From positions 2,852,001-2,916,000 of the forward strand of contig NC_060020.1 in the NCBI RefSeq assembly GCF_021134715.1: a DNA stretch of 64,000 nt. The letters run 5' to 3'. The translations under genes and the position numbers were made by a program. Shown piece after piece: positions 15,201-26,240 of the stretch. Source of the stretch: Daphnia pulex. Taxonomy: Eukaryota > Arthropoda > Branchiopoda > Diplostraca > Daphniidae. Numbering within the stretch: the stretch's first letter is position 1; every line of letters begins with the position of its first letter. Below the pieces are notes generated by a model. It had not been told where the DNA came from. It saw only the letters and a list, made by a program, of their open reading frames with translations, and did no database searches.

Positions 15201-18200
15201 TGAAGATTGCATCACATTCAACCCGAGAGGAATTGCAATCAAATGTGTAATCCATTGCCATTTTTGGGGGAGAAACGATAGGGAAATTTATTGCGTGGTT
15301 TTCCCACCAGACGTTCTAACGACACACTAACGATTATAAAAAAGCAACTATATACGAATGTGATTAAATTTTCTGTTATATACCTTTCTATAAAGATATC
15401 CCTGAATTGGTGGTGCTGGAAACTCGGCAAGGCCGAAACCTGTCGATTAGCACCGTGTATTTCACACAGTGCCAACCGAGCTGGGATGACGAGACGGACC
15501 TTTACAGCCAGCTGGTCAAATTCGCTCTGCTCTACGCTCTGCCGCTCCTATTCATCTCCGTCACTTATTACCAGATTGTCAGGGTCTTGTGGCGCTCGGC
15601 CCGGCTGGCCATCACCGGCGGCAACCGTTCCAACACGGGCGACAGCACAGACGATCACAACAGCACAACAGGTTAGTATAAGAATTAATTAGACGTCCGT
15701 GCATTTAATATTATCTGCGCATCCATTTCTTTTTTTTTTTTCGTTCCAATTTTCGGTAGATATTAGATTAGAATTTGGTGGAATCTAGTTATTAATGTTT
15801 GTTGTCTCATATCGTCTAGCTTTTTTAAAAAAATGGCCATGTTGTTCTTGGCGCCAGACAACGTAAACAGAAAAGAAAAAACCCGTTAAACTAAAATTCT
15901 CGTTTTCTTTTAGTCTCAAATGTGTTTTCTTAGATGACAAAATCTCATCATTTTATTTATTTTCGTTGAACTCTAAACAAAACAAAACAAGTTCCCGTGA
16001 AGAAAATTGGGTTATTATACGTTTTCAACCTAATCGCGCCTTATCATCGCCATCGATTTACCAAATCGGATAGAAATATTAGCATTTCCTGTGTGCAATT
16101 CGATTGGCAATGTAAACTACTTCGCTCCCCTCTGGGCTTTTCCAAGAAAAATCTGGAGGGCAACGATTTGCCGTCTAGTGAACAACTTGATCCTAAATCT
16201 ATGAAAACTGGGTTATTTCATATTGATTGGATTACGGATACTTTCTCTGCTTACGCATTCGATTCTATTTCGGTCCGTGCCGAAGAAAGAGACGACGAGG
16301 GCAGCAAACGGACAAGATGGGGCTTTGGAAATGCATTATACACCATCACTCGACCGTAGATTACGACGCCTCCGCTGGCGCCACAGACGGGATTAGTGCC
16401 CGCGCCGAATGAATGATGGTGTCGTTTAGAGTCCGAGCGTCTTCTTTTCTCTCCCTTTATACTTTTTAATGGTCGCCACTAGTGTTGGTCGACAGCAGCG
16501 AGAGTTGCTGAGATTAACCCGTGTGGGCTGACAGCGAGTGTACAAACAGCGCAGCAGAGAGTTTTCGACATTCGACAATCGCCAAGGCGATGATAGATGG
16601 GCCAATCGTCCCCCATCACGTATTCGAAGATGATGAACGACCGTTGAAGTGGACGACATATCACACCCAAATAGGGGCCACCGCCCTCATTGTTGTATTC
16701 GAATTCATTAAGTATATAACTCCCTGAGAAGACGACGCGGGAATATTTGAATTAAGTTAATAAGAAACACTTTGAACACAAAGAAGCTTTTCCCTCTTGA
16801 AATGAAATCGCCAATGGATGGGTGTAGATATTTATTTATATCAAGAGGAATGTTTATGGGGGGACGCAAACGTATGTGATATAACATTTGATCGCCACCG
16901 AAATGGGCCGTCTGCTGTTTTATATTAAAACCCGGAAATTGACCGTTATTGCGCTCTTGTCTTTTTTTTTTCTTTTTTTTTTGCTGGGCAATATGTTGCC
17001 GCACAGTTCGTCTCTTCCCCAAGCAGCCGAGCAGCAATCATCACCACCACCACGGCCACCATGGAGGCAACGGCGGCAACGGTGCCGGTGGTGCCAGCAG
17101 CAACAAGGATATGCTCACCGTCAATTCCAACGCTTCGATCGAATTGCAATTGCGTTCCAGGAGGAAAGCGGCCAAGATGTTGGTCGTTGTCGTCATCGTC
17201 TTCGCCGTCTGCTATTTCCCCGTTCATCTAGTCAGCATTCTCAGGTGAGTGGGTGATGTGCCATATTACAATGATATACGAGCGCACATTCTTGGTAAAT
17301 GATTGGTATAATTATGACGGCTGTGAGGGCATTCCCCGCGTTAATATTACGCCACTCAATTATCTTAATTAATTCACGGCTAGACGTTGCGCAGTATTTG
17401 AAAGTTCTCTCTCTCTCTCTCTCTTGATTATGTGATTTGGACATTTGGCACACATATACGTGGGAGAGCAGATACACAATCAAATTGACGCAAAATGATT
17501 ACACGGTGGCGGCCGCCCTCGTCTCCCACTGGCTCTGCTATTTCAACAGCGCCATCAACCCCGTCATTTACAACTTCATGAGCGGTAAGTAACAAAGGCC
17601 AACACTTTCGTACATAAATATAGACCAAAATCTATACATACTCCACTGGTAGCTGCGCAACTTTGCATCCCCACCCCTCCACTCCTTGTGATATACACTC
17701 AAACAAAAGTTTCCGCCAAATGATGAACGCCCCGCAGAGGATTGTGTCTGACGGGTATAATAATTGCAGCAACTGCCCAGCAGCAGCCGAGACTGTGGTG
17801 GTAGAATCTAGACTTTTGGTAGTATTGTATAGGCGACGACTGGTTGATCGCTGCTGTTTTCCAAGTTACAACAAACTTGTATATAGTTTATACACACACG
17901 CGGACAGACGAAATTCGATTATGAGAAGGAAGAACACTGCGTGCTGTAATAAAAAAGAAAAGAAAGGTCTACTATATATACTGCTGGGCTATATACGTGA
18001 GCGTACTCTTCTTCTCTGACGTCTTTATTCTCCAGGAAAATTCCCAAACAAACGAGTGGCTTCTTTTTTTTTCATCGCCGTAAAAGAACTTGGCTTCTAG
18101 CCCAACGGTTGCAACGCGCTATTGGGAGTGATGCACACGCCCAATATCCGCCTATATAACGGATGCGACTGGGCTAGACCAGAGATAGAGGCTGCTGCTC

Positions 18201-21200
18201 CGTATAACGTGTCAAAAGAAATCAGATTTGTCTGTCATTTTCGTCAGCTTTTAACAAAGATTGTTGGTTCGTTTTTCTTTCTGCCTTCCAATCGAATCTA
18301 ATCGGATCTAGAAAATAGGAGAAGATAGCGACATTCGCCAGAATTTTCCATTTGTTTCTCACGATCGATTGTAAACAACATTTCATCGGTATTATGGTTT
18401 TTGAAGGTGTGCGTGACACAGGTATTTTCTACAGGACTTAAAAAAAAAACGCAAAATAATTGTTTAGCGCTTTCAATTCTTGATGCAACCAAAAAGTGTT
18501 GCCATCTTTCGACGAGTCCCGAAAGCGAATAAAGTTGCGTCCAAACCCCTGTAGGGCGTCACGTAAGCGCACCATAATTACATATATACCAACCTGCGTA
18601 TAACGAAAGGTCGATGTCGCCCGACATGCGCACTCTGATTGCGTCCATCAATATGGCACCAGGTTACTTCTTTTCAGACACACGCGTAACAATAATTGGG
18701 ACAAGTCAAAAAATAAAATAATTATACAGGGCTAGTTTGCAAATATAGGCACACGTCCTCTCCTGTATGTGTGTGTGTCGTGTGTTATTTGACGAGCTTA
18801 TTTCTTATTTTGATTGAAAAAAAGAAAAAAGAGAAAATCTTGCATTTTTGCACTTGTACGTGACATGTGTGTGTTGTGTGTGTCTCATATACTTAGGCAA
18901 GTTTCGTAAGGAGTTTCGGCGCACGTTTCGCTGCCGTTGTCGCTGGCTGACTGACCACCTGCCCGGCGGGGGACGCAGCCGTAGTTCCGTGTCCATGTGC
19001 GGCGCTGGCGGAACTCGGCTGAATCAGTCCATGGTCGCGGTCGTCCGCGTGCCGACCGGGGCGACGGCTTTCGCAGCGGCGCTGGCTTCGACGGCGCCGG
19101 CCTCGACTGCCGTCGCCACCGACCGGCTGATGGCCAGCAACGTGCCGCCGCCGTCGGCCGCCGCCTGCTATCCGCTCAGACAATGCCGCTCCAATCACCC
19201 TACCGCACGCTCCATCAGAACGCTCACCTCAACCACGTAAAAAGCAAATTCATCGTCACCACCACCACCATACCATCCCCTGATTGCCTATGATTTTCAC
19301 TATATCATTTCAAATCTCCCGCCAAGTTGATTCGACCCCCGTCTCATCTTAGTCCCCCCTATAATGGAGTTCTTTTTTATTTTTTTACAATTACGTTTTG
19401 TTTATTTGATTTGTTTTCTCTTTTCCTATTTATCTCCGGTTGAACGGCTCGAATCCATCTCGTTGATTAGTTCGTCACGTTTAAGGAATATTGTATAAGG
19501 AAGTGCTAGGCGAAATAGCCAAGGGGGAGGTCGCAAGTTGGGGCAACTCTTTGGATCATTGTATACTATATACATTTCCGTATAGAGGTGGATGGAGTAT
19601 ATCCATCAATCAGATAAATGGTGTGTAAACTCTCTTTTGTGTTCGGTGGAAAAGTCGACAAAGTCTCTTCTGCTGCCATAGCGTCGCCGATAAAATGGCG
19701 AGAATGATGATTTTGTTGTGACGACAAAGTGATGGGAATTATTATCATTTGGAGGGTCTAGGGGACATTTTTCATGGTATCATAATACTAGTCATGTTAT
19801 AAAGAATATAGACCGGCGACTATATTAAAGGTTATCCCAAAATCACACACTGCCGGCCCACCCGAGATTGAACGTAGAAACTCATCAAACGCTTTGGGAT
19901 TTAATTTCCAATCAGAAAAACTCAGAAAAACTCAGAAAAAAATGTAAAATGATGAGAGTTTTCAACATTCCCTCGGTGGCTTATTAAATTTGAAACCCAT
20001 CAACACGCTCGTGTGATTCATGTTTGATTTTGTTTATTACCCACTCTCACACTTTTGTATCGATACGCTTAAACTGTATCGCCGCTAATTATTGATTTAT
20101 CGGTGCACAAATGAATTCGGAATTTATTTTGTGACAACCATTTTCGATCCAACCAATCGAGGACAAAGAAAATTTGTAGATATGCGCTATGATATCGTTA
20201 TCACATCCGATCTCATGAATCGTGTCCAGCATATCATATATATATATTCAGTTATTCTCTTTATTAGTCGTTTGCAAATCAAAATCTTTCACGGCCAATC
20301 AACTTCTCCCGCATTCAGAAATTTTCAAAAGATGTAAAGGGTATCGATTAATTTAGCTAATTATTACATCATTTCGTTTTTGTTTTTTCCTCAGGACAAA
20401 AAGTTCTGTTGCAAACCATTTTTTGGCTAATGATATTAACCCAGTAGTAACGTTAAGAGCCCCAGAGGAATCCAGTTGTTTATTGCTGTTCATTTGTTCT
20501 TCATCTCTTTGATATTACTGGTGGTTGCATGCTTTTTGTCCGGTGTTGTTCCATCCACGCCACACATCACACACTCTCTAACCTCATTCCATCACTTTTT
20601 TTTCAATTAATTAACCCGGCGTTATCACATCATTTCCTTATTCCCATACCATGTGTGTAAACTATAAATACATATATAACCCGAGCATTGTAATAGCGCT
20701 CACGCTCACTTTTGGCTTTTCATGTTCTGTTTTTGTTTTAATCCCTCCCGTTTCTTTTATTTCTTTTCTCCCACCCACCCACTATCATTCCCACCTCCCC
20801 TGCTGGTTGTTTCCTAACACTATATACATATTTGTCAAAATAAAAAAAAGAAACCAAAAAACGCCAAAGCCAAAGACATATGAAAGCCAATAAAGAAAAC
20901 CTGTCCGACGATATTTAACAAAACCAAAACCGGTGCGGAATTCTTTTCAACAACAAAAAAAATACACGTTTAACGAGTTATTTCTCTCTATTGATTTCAA
21001 TTAATGCATTCTCCATCATCCTGTACACGGCATCGCTCACTTACCTCACCACATAACATGATCACACACATATGTCCTGCTATAATAACAATGAATAACA
21101 TTTCTATTTTGCTAGATTGCGGTCCATTAATCCCGCCCCGCGCTAATTCAAATTTCCAAGACAAAAAAAAAAAAAAACAGCAGACTAGTTTTCATTGCTA

Positions 21201-22150
21201 CTGGCTAAACTGCTAGGGCATATTGTATTAAATAGGGACCCTCCTTTTTGACATCCAGCATTCGTAGCAGAGAACGTTAAAAACAAGGAAAGAGTAATCG
21301 TTTAAAGCAGAATTTCCATATTAACAATTAATGGCGATCTCAACTGTATCATTTGAAAGATTTAATAAGAAATTCTGAGACCTGATCTCAGCAGAATAGA
21401 GTTAGTAATTCGGTAACATCGGCACATTTCTCAGCACTTTTTAAATTTAAAATTCTCAAATTCAAAATGAAAATGTTTCTATGTTCTTGAATGAAAGCGA
21501 CAAAATAGTCACGTACGGTCGTCGCCACTGGAATAAAGTTCCTAACGGATTTTATTGCCGTATTGGTCTGCGTCTAGTTCTTGGAACCGTGTGTGTGTCA
21601 GTGAACCTGAACATTCTTTCTCCTTTCAAAAAAAAATGTCAGCTACTATCTCAGCAGTGAATCTCAGACCTATTGTAAATGTTATAAAAGTTCCTCTTTT
21701 TTTTTCGTTTGATTTTTTCGATTTTTTGTTTTGTTTTTTCCTTTTTCGGTTTGGTTTCTTTTTGGTTGGTTCCATTTCCGTATGCCCCCAAAAGAGAAAT
21801 TCCGTCGAGAATTCGGCATTGCCATGAAATGCTGCTCGGCCGATGAGGACGGACGTCGCCGTCGACAGAATCGGACGACTCACAATTTGAGTCCCTCGCC
21901 CAGCGTCGTCACCAGTTTGACGCGGACGCCCAAACAGCAGCACCAGCAGCAGAGACAGTCAGCGCAGCAGTTGGGATTGTTTGGCGGCAGCAGCCAGCAA
22001 CAGCCGAGGAGATCGTCGACCAAAAGCGGCAACAGTTCGCCCATTTTCAAGGGCGGCAAAAACGGATCGACGCCATCGGAAGCTGAGACTATTTTACTTT
22101 GCACGATGAACTCCTCGGCCTACACCCACGTCAGCACAGTTGACGAGTAG
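6201..22150 (+). CDS. Allatotropin receptor-like (orexin-type) neuropeptide GPCR, two C-terminal isoforms
   Basis: Exons: 6201-6623, 14296-14443, 15396-15671, 17007-17244, 17472-17584, then either 18897-19240 (isoform a, 513 aa) or 21795-22150 (isoform b, 517 aa). All phases agree. The N-terminus carries five N-glycosylation sequons. TM1-TM2 follow (RNHTMRTVTN, then LPPTVLWDITETW). TM3 ends in DRWYAICHP, with DRW in place of DRY, a feature of orexin and allatotropin receptors. ECL2 contains LVVLETRQGRN; TM6 has FAVCYFPVH and TM7 has NPVIYNFMS. ICL3 carries a His/Gly-rich insert. By family knowledge it should be a plasma-membrane receptor for an allatotropin-like peptide. The start at 6201 is the first ATG in frame; an ATG at 6129 leads to an immediate stop. 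The first coding intron is 7.67 kb, unusually long here. The ligand is inferred, and another orexin-like peptide receptor is the main alternative. Confidence 0.9.
6624..14295. other. GPCR intron 1 (7.67 kb)
   Basis: The intron holds no further receptor exon that I can recognise. It contains a CTG-repeat stretch near 7349-7369 in a G+C-richer patch (about 7180-7680), a GA dinucleotide repeat near 8595-8612, a perfect palindrome at 10451-10467, an 8-bp hairpin at 11063-11086 and imperfect AAATCGA repeats at about 10775-10850. One minus-strand open frame (12046-12309) encodes a possible membrane protein and is listed separately. Confidence 0.6.
12046..12309 (-). CDS. Doubtful small single-pass membrane protein
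   Basis: From the first in-frame ATG at 12309 this frame gives 87 aa. A strongly hydrophobic stretch of about 25 residues (around residues 8-32, including LPLLFLVLVILFIIFF) is followed by a basic tail with GHRVKRALSDG. The open frame continues upstream of the ATG to about 12360 without a start, so a spliced upstream exon is possible. I do not recognise a family. The segment is T-rich on this strand, which can give hydrophobic frames by chance, and it lies inside an intron of the GPCR. Confidence 0.2.
   Translation of the reverse strand: MLEVWNKLFLPLLFLVLVILFIIFFYCAYKLLAMSRLFGGIGHRVKRALSDGALANGLHHATERTARPLLCVRYSLVFTRRPQNPAA
15672..17006. other. GPCR intron 3
   Basis: No additional exon is recognised. 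The acceptor at 17005-17006 follows a long poly-T tract (about 16962-16981). It was chosen because it is the only nearby acceptor that keeps phase 1 with exon 3 and the frame of TM6. Confidence 0.6.
17585..18896. other. GPCR intron before terminal exon a
   Basis: No coding signal is recognised. A TG-rich stretch around 18863-18885 lies just before the exon a acceptor. Confidence 0.55.
18897..19240 (+). other. GPCR alternative terminal exon a
   Basis: This is the first of two possible last coding exons of the receptor. The acceptor ACTTAG at 18891-18896 joins in phase 1 to exon 5 and reads GKFRKEFRRTFRCRCRW, the usual helix-8 start with a Cys cluster suitable for palmitoylation. It continues for about 95 residues of Ala/Ser/Thr/Arg-rich low complexity to a TAA. 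The DNA is much richer in G+C than its surroundings, and other frames are also partly open, so the distal tail is less certain than its beginning. Confidence 0.75.
19241..21794. other. Isoform a 3' UTR and intron before exon b
   Basis: I see no coding exon. Poly-A-signal-like AATAAA motifs occur near 20839 and 20889 and could end the isoform a message. A triplicated CTCAGAAAAA-type repeat lies at 19918-19940 and an A15 run at about 21162-21176. Confidence 0.5.
21795..22150 (+). other. GPCR alternative terminal exon b
   Basis: This exon begins after an AAAAG acceptor, in phase 1 like exon a, and reads EKFRREFGIAMKCC, so it can replace exon a directly after NPVIYNFMS. It continues with a basic RRRRQ stretch, a Ser/Thr-rich part and a Gln-rich stretch, and ends in ...HVSTVDE before TAG (118 residues). 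The two tails differ completely beyond helix 8, so they offer different phosphorylation and arrestin-binding sites. An AATAAA lies downstream at 22638-22643. Confidence 0.8.
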
Positions 22151-24467
22151 TTATTTATCACTTTTGTTTTGGAGACATTTTCTGTGAATAGATGACGGGA
22201 TTATAATTAGCTAGACGACCAGCCACAGCGATGCCGTTATTATATGTTATTCATTTGACGAGTCAAAAGTCAGCCCTTCTCTCTTTTATATTTGCCGTGT
22301 TCTACTTTTTAATCGTCCATACTTATATCTCCCGTTCCAATCGACGTCTCGATGTCTTTATTAAATAATTGTTTGCGATGTGTTTTTTTTTATTATTATA
22401 ACAAACGCTGTGTGTAGGCAATATACGGCCTGTTGAGTTATGATACTCTCATTTGATTCAACCCCGAGAGCACTCGACAATATTAGTTTGCCATCAAATT
22501 TATTGGCCAGGCCAGCGGCAACTGTTGACCTATATAAGGGCAGCACTGCAGCAGTCAACATCAAGTGCCAAGGGCTCCACCGTTAATTGTTATTTTCCGT
22601 TTAACCATTCATTGTTGTACGAGTCAATTGGCATTACAATAAATATACACGTATATACATTCTACCGGCCATTCATTTGTGTCGTGGTTTTGATATTGTG
22701 AAGCGAATAATAAGAGAAACGTATAGTATGCTAGTGTATGTAAAAAAAGAGATCAATAATTGCACATATGCGGCTGACGTCAGATTATATTATACATCTC
22801 TATATGTTATTACTGTGTAAAACAGTAGCCTACTATACTATACTATAAACAGAAATTGTAAGGCTTTTTTTTTCGTCTAAATATCGTCCGGATGCCTTTG
22901 GCTACGTTGGCCAGCATTACTTCTGGGGCTTTGCCCAGCACACGTCGGGCCAAATCATCAATCACTTGTCTGTGAGGCACGTACGCTTATTGCGCAAGTG
23001 CACGTCACTCCGATTGCGTGTGTAATAACGTGCCATTCATTACTATGCCAAGAAGTCAATTGCTAACCGACTAACGGGACGCGGGTGAATATTTTTATCT
23101 AGCCAAACCGGCCGCGGTCATTCACTCGTCTTTTTTTGTCGTAAGTTTATCATATACACAACGAAAATATTGAATTTCTCAACCGAAAAAAGAGCGAATG
23201 ACAAATCAAAATTGGCAGAGCCGTGACACGAAATATGCCCTTGCATGGAGCAACATCGAAGAGATGCGCAGCAGTTCTAAGTTAAATTCGATAACGTCTA
23301 AAAAAGAGTCAATCGAGTGACGGTCCGAGCCGTATAAGACGATTGGTCAACATCCGCTTGCTGGTAAACAGCTCCGGGGCTCTCAAAGTCTTATGGATGG
23401 TGGGCAGCACACGTTTCTGGCTCTTTCCAGTGAACGAGAGAGTGCGACGTGACCGGACGACCGCCAAACAAGTTGCTGCCCCCCGCCTCCCGACAGTCAA
23501 AGCCATCTCTCACCTGAGGGTTTCGTCAGTTTGTCAATCTGTGTCTTTTTTCTATTTGGCCTCCAGTCGCAACAGCCATACCAGTTAAATAGACACAGCA
23601 CCAGTTGTTGTAGCTTAAACTAGTCAATAAAATAAAAATAAAATGAAAAAAAAAAGTGTTTCCTGGTGGTGACGCATGCAGTTATTTAGCCAACTTTAAC
23701 ACTCGATCGATTACGGAACAATGCTCAGACGCGCTTGTATGCAAGCGGCGAAATCAATTTGTATTTCTACCGAGGTCAGAAGCCATGGAAATACAATCGA
23801 ACATTTCCGTAAACCAAAAAATTCCGACATTCCAAGGAGTTGCACTTGAAATATCCACCTTGAAGTGTTTCTTTTCTTTCGATTTCGAAATTTATTTCTG
23901 CCACGCACGCCATGAAACGCGCATTAAAAAAAATGGGCGGACGTTAATTTCAAAAAAGCCCAACGCAGCAGAATTAAAAGTGCTGGGAAAAACTCCAGTA
24001 GGACGAGAGATGTTAAAGGTCTGATAGTAGTACTAATTTCAGTTCTCGCCGCGCTATAAGGACACACGTCCTGCGGACACGAGAGCCATCCGAGGAAATA
24101 GGATGGCCAGCCACACGAAAAGCGGCGACGCCCAGCAGCAGCTGAGAGGGCAGCAGCTATAGCAACAGCAACAGCATAAAGCCAAAAAAACCCATCCTAT
24201 ATCAACGCTGCGCATCGCGCTCTCATTGATGATGCACTAATTCAAGTTTTTGGAATGCGTGTGGTGCTCTTATTTTTTTCACTCTGCGGTGTGCAACATT
24301 TGACGGTCATTCCTGGCGCTGGGAAAATCCCAGCGTCCTTGCCTCGTCTAATGGAAGAGATCTTGTTTTATGGTGATTCAAAAAAGCCAGCAAGCGACCC
24401 TTGTTGTTGTTGTTGCCCTGCTAAAAAAGAAGAAGCGTCTTGCTGCGCTTTTGAAACTTCCGCGGGG
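22151..24467. other. Intergenic region between GPCR and small peptide gene
   Basis: The first 500 bp are probably 3' UTR of the GPCR. Two minus-strand segments look mildly protein-like: 22843-22969, behind a possible acceptor, and 23309-23506, a 65-codon Arg-rich frame with a real ATG. Neither matches a family I know, and they are treated as a finding rather than as a gene. A+T-rich DNA makes up the rest. Confidence 0.4.
22638..22643 (+). terminator. Polyadenylation signal of GPCR isoform b
   Basis: AATAAA lies about 490 bp downstream of the stop of isoform b, with no other gene in between on this strand. Confidence 0.5.
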
Positions 24468-24475
24468 TATATAAA
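24468..24475 (+). promoter_or_regulatory. TATA box of small peptide gene
   Basis: TATATAAA lies about 94 bp upstream of the ATG at 24569, so transcription should start near 24500. The strength of the box fits a regulated or tissue-specific gene. Confidence 0.65.
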
Positions 24476-24568
24476 GCGAGCGAAAACGCTGGCATTCCAC
24501 ACAAAGCAGTCGCATTGATCGAAGAGTGAAGATCTGGAGACGAGTGGCGAAACTCGAGACATTTCACC

Positions 24569-24941
24569 ATGAACAAGGTTAGCTTTAAAAAAAAAATTTT
24601 GTTTCAATGTGAATTGTCTGTTACCTGCATGATGGGCAATCTATAAGGCTAATTGATTTCTTTATTTTATTTTAATTTAATAATTGTTTAACTTTTAAAA
24701 ATTGTGATTGGACATGTAGGGAATTCTTATGCTGTTGATATTGGCTGTCGTCTGCGTCCTGGTGACGTCGTCCGCAAAGACCGACGAAGCTGTCGCCGCC
24801 GTGGAGACCGGAGTAGCCGCTAACGTCGACGATGTGGTGGACGACTTGGACGGCGAAGCCTCTCGTCGCCGTCGGATGCGCCAATTTCGCCCCAGCCGCA
24901 GGAGAGGCGGATATTTCCCCCGTTGGCTTTTCGGTGGTTAG
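24569..24941 (+). CDS. Small secreted basic peptide precursor (76 aa), unrecognised family
   Basis: Exon 1 is 24569-24577 (only MNK) and exon 2 is 24720-24941, joined in phase 0 through a canonical intron. The protein has a signal peptide (about residues 1-22), an acidic pro-region rich in Asp, Val and Ala, then EASRRRRMRQF and SRRRGGYFPRWLFGG at the C-terminus. The polybasic runs look like prohormone-convertase sites. Cleavage would release MRQFRPS and a terminal GGYFPRWLF-type peptide whose last Gly residues could support amidation. The plan fits a neuropeptide precursor or a cationic antimicrobial peptide with an acidic propeptide. A TATA box precedes it. I recognise no named family; secretion is well supported and function is open. 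Confidence 0.75.
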
Positions 24942-25916
24942 AAACTGAAAATGAGCAGCAAACGAAATTTGTTATTTCCGGCTAAGTTCCAGCGCAATTT
25001 GCCATAATACCCGGTATAGTCGGGTGAGGTTAATATCGAAAATATCTGAAATATGTTGACTGCGTGACCCTTTTGATTTGTTATCATTTATACCTCGCTG
25101 CATTTGTCTTTGTGATATTCAGTAATACGTTTGGTGAACATTAAACAACCAATCTTTTGCCATATATAGCTGACTTTATTTATAAATCCAATACAATGAA
25201 AACGTTAGTAGATTATCTACGTGACTTTGGCCAAGGTTGGTTAGATGAACACACGTGACTGCATACCTGTTGTTATGTGAAAACGACCACACCTAGCCAC
25301 TTTATTCCATTTACCCGATGACTGCTGTTGTATTCATCATCAACCTTCGTTATAACCCAAAATAAAGATTGATAGCAATAAATGTGGTGTTATCTATATC
25401 CATCATTAGAAATGAGAAGCGAACGCAAGTCTTGTGATGTAAAGTCCATCCTCCTCGAAGCTGATATATCGACAGATCGGATTGAATTATCACGGATAAT
25501 GTATAACATTATCCGGCATATCTAACACTGGCAAAAAACGTGGCGATCTAATAAACCATATAGGGTGTTATCGTTCTTACGTAAAAATTCCTGCGCATTG
25601 GTGAGAAATGAGAATCCCGAAATAGTTACAACAAGAGCAAGGCAAAGGGTCTCGTCGAAATTTTCCCAATCGACCTTGACGTTCAAGGTCCAACGTCCTC
25701 TTCATTAATATTGGCCGCGTGAGTTGAGGGAGTGTGAGGGGCCCCACCTTTTGTGTCCTCGCTCTTCACTTGTTGCGTTTTTGGCAGGAAACTGCTTGGA
25801 TGCAACCTGATTGTCTCTTTTGATTTTCGCTTCACTTCTTATTCAATATCTGAATGCCATCGGGATGAACCATCATCGGTGCGGTGACCGCGTTCAGGGT
25901 CACGAAAAATCATACG
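24942..25916. other. Intergenic, 3' flank of peptide gene
   Basis: No gene is seen. ATTAAA- and AATAAA-like motifs near 25140 and 25360 may end the upstream peptide transcript. The boundary of the downstream duplicated unit begins near 25917. Confidence 0.5.
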
Positions 25917-26149
25917 GAGTGCCCCCGAGAGAAACTGTACGACCAATTACAAACTTGCTTTGTCATATTATGTGCGCATGAACAAAAGCAACGATAGAAA
26001 AACAATAGCTAAACATTTTTGCAGAAAATCGGTGGGAATGATTTTTAAAATGTTCTGACAAACTCTAATAGCGTGATAATTTGTAACGTATAGTAAAAAC
26101 AAAAACAAAATAAAGCTAGAACAGCTAGTCAAATGGGGATCCACCACCG

Positions 26150-26155
26150 TTTATT
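26150..26155 (-). terminator. Polyadenylation signal of CUB gene A
   Basis: AATAAA on the minus strand lies about 86 bp past the stop codon. The paralog has the same signal at 29729-29734. Confidence 0.6.
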
Positions 26156-26240
26156 TTTAATTAGGTTATACGCATAGCTTAGAAATTCGGCTGAAACCGC
26201 TGAGAGTATTATCAAATTATGCCATTTAATCGAACAAATT

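Noticed and set aside
15664..17034. Acceptors at CAAGCAG or CCGAGCAG for receptor exon 4
   Set aside because: They do not keep phase with the donor at 15671; only the acceptor ending at 17006 does so without a new donor.
22441..22490. Possible tRNA-like B-box (GATTCAACCC)
   Set aside because: No A-box or cloverleaf could be drawn around it.
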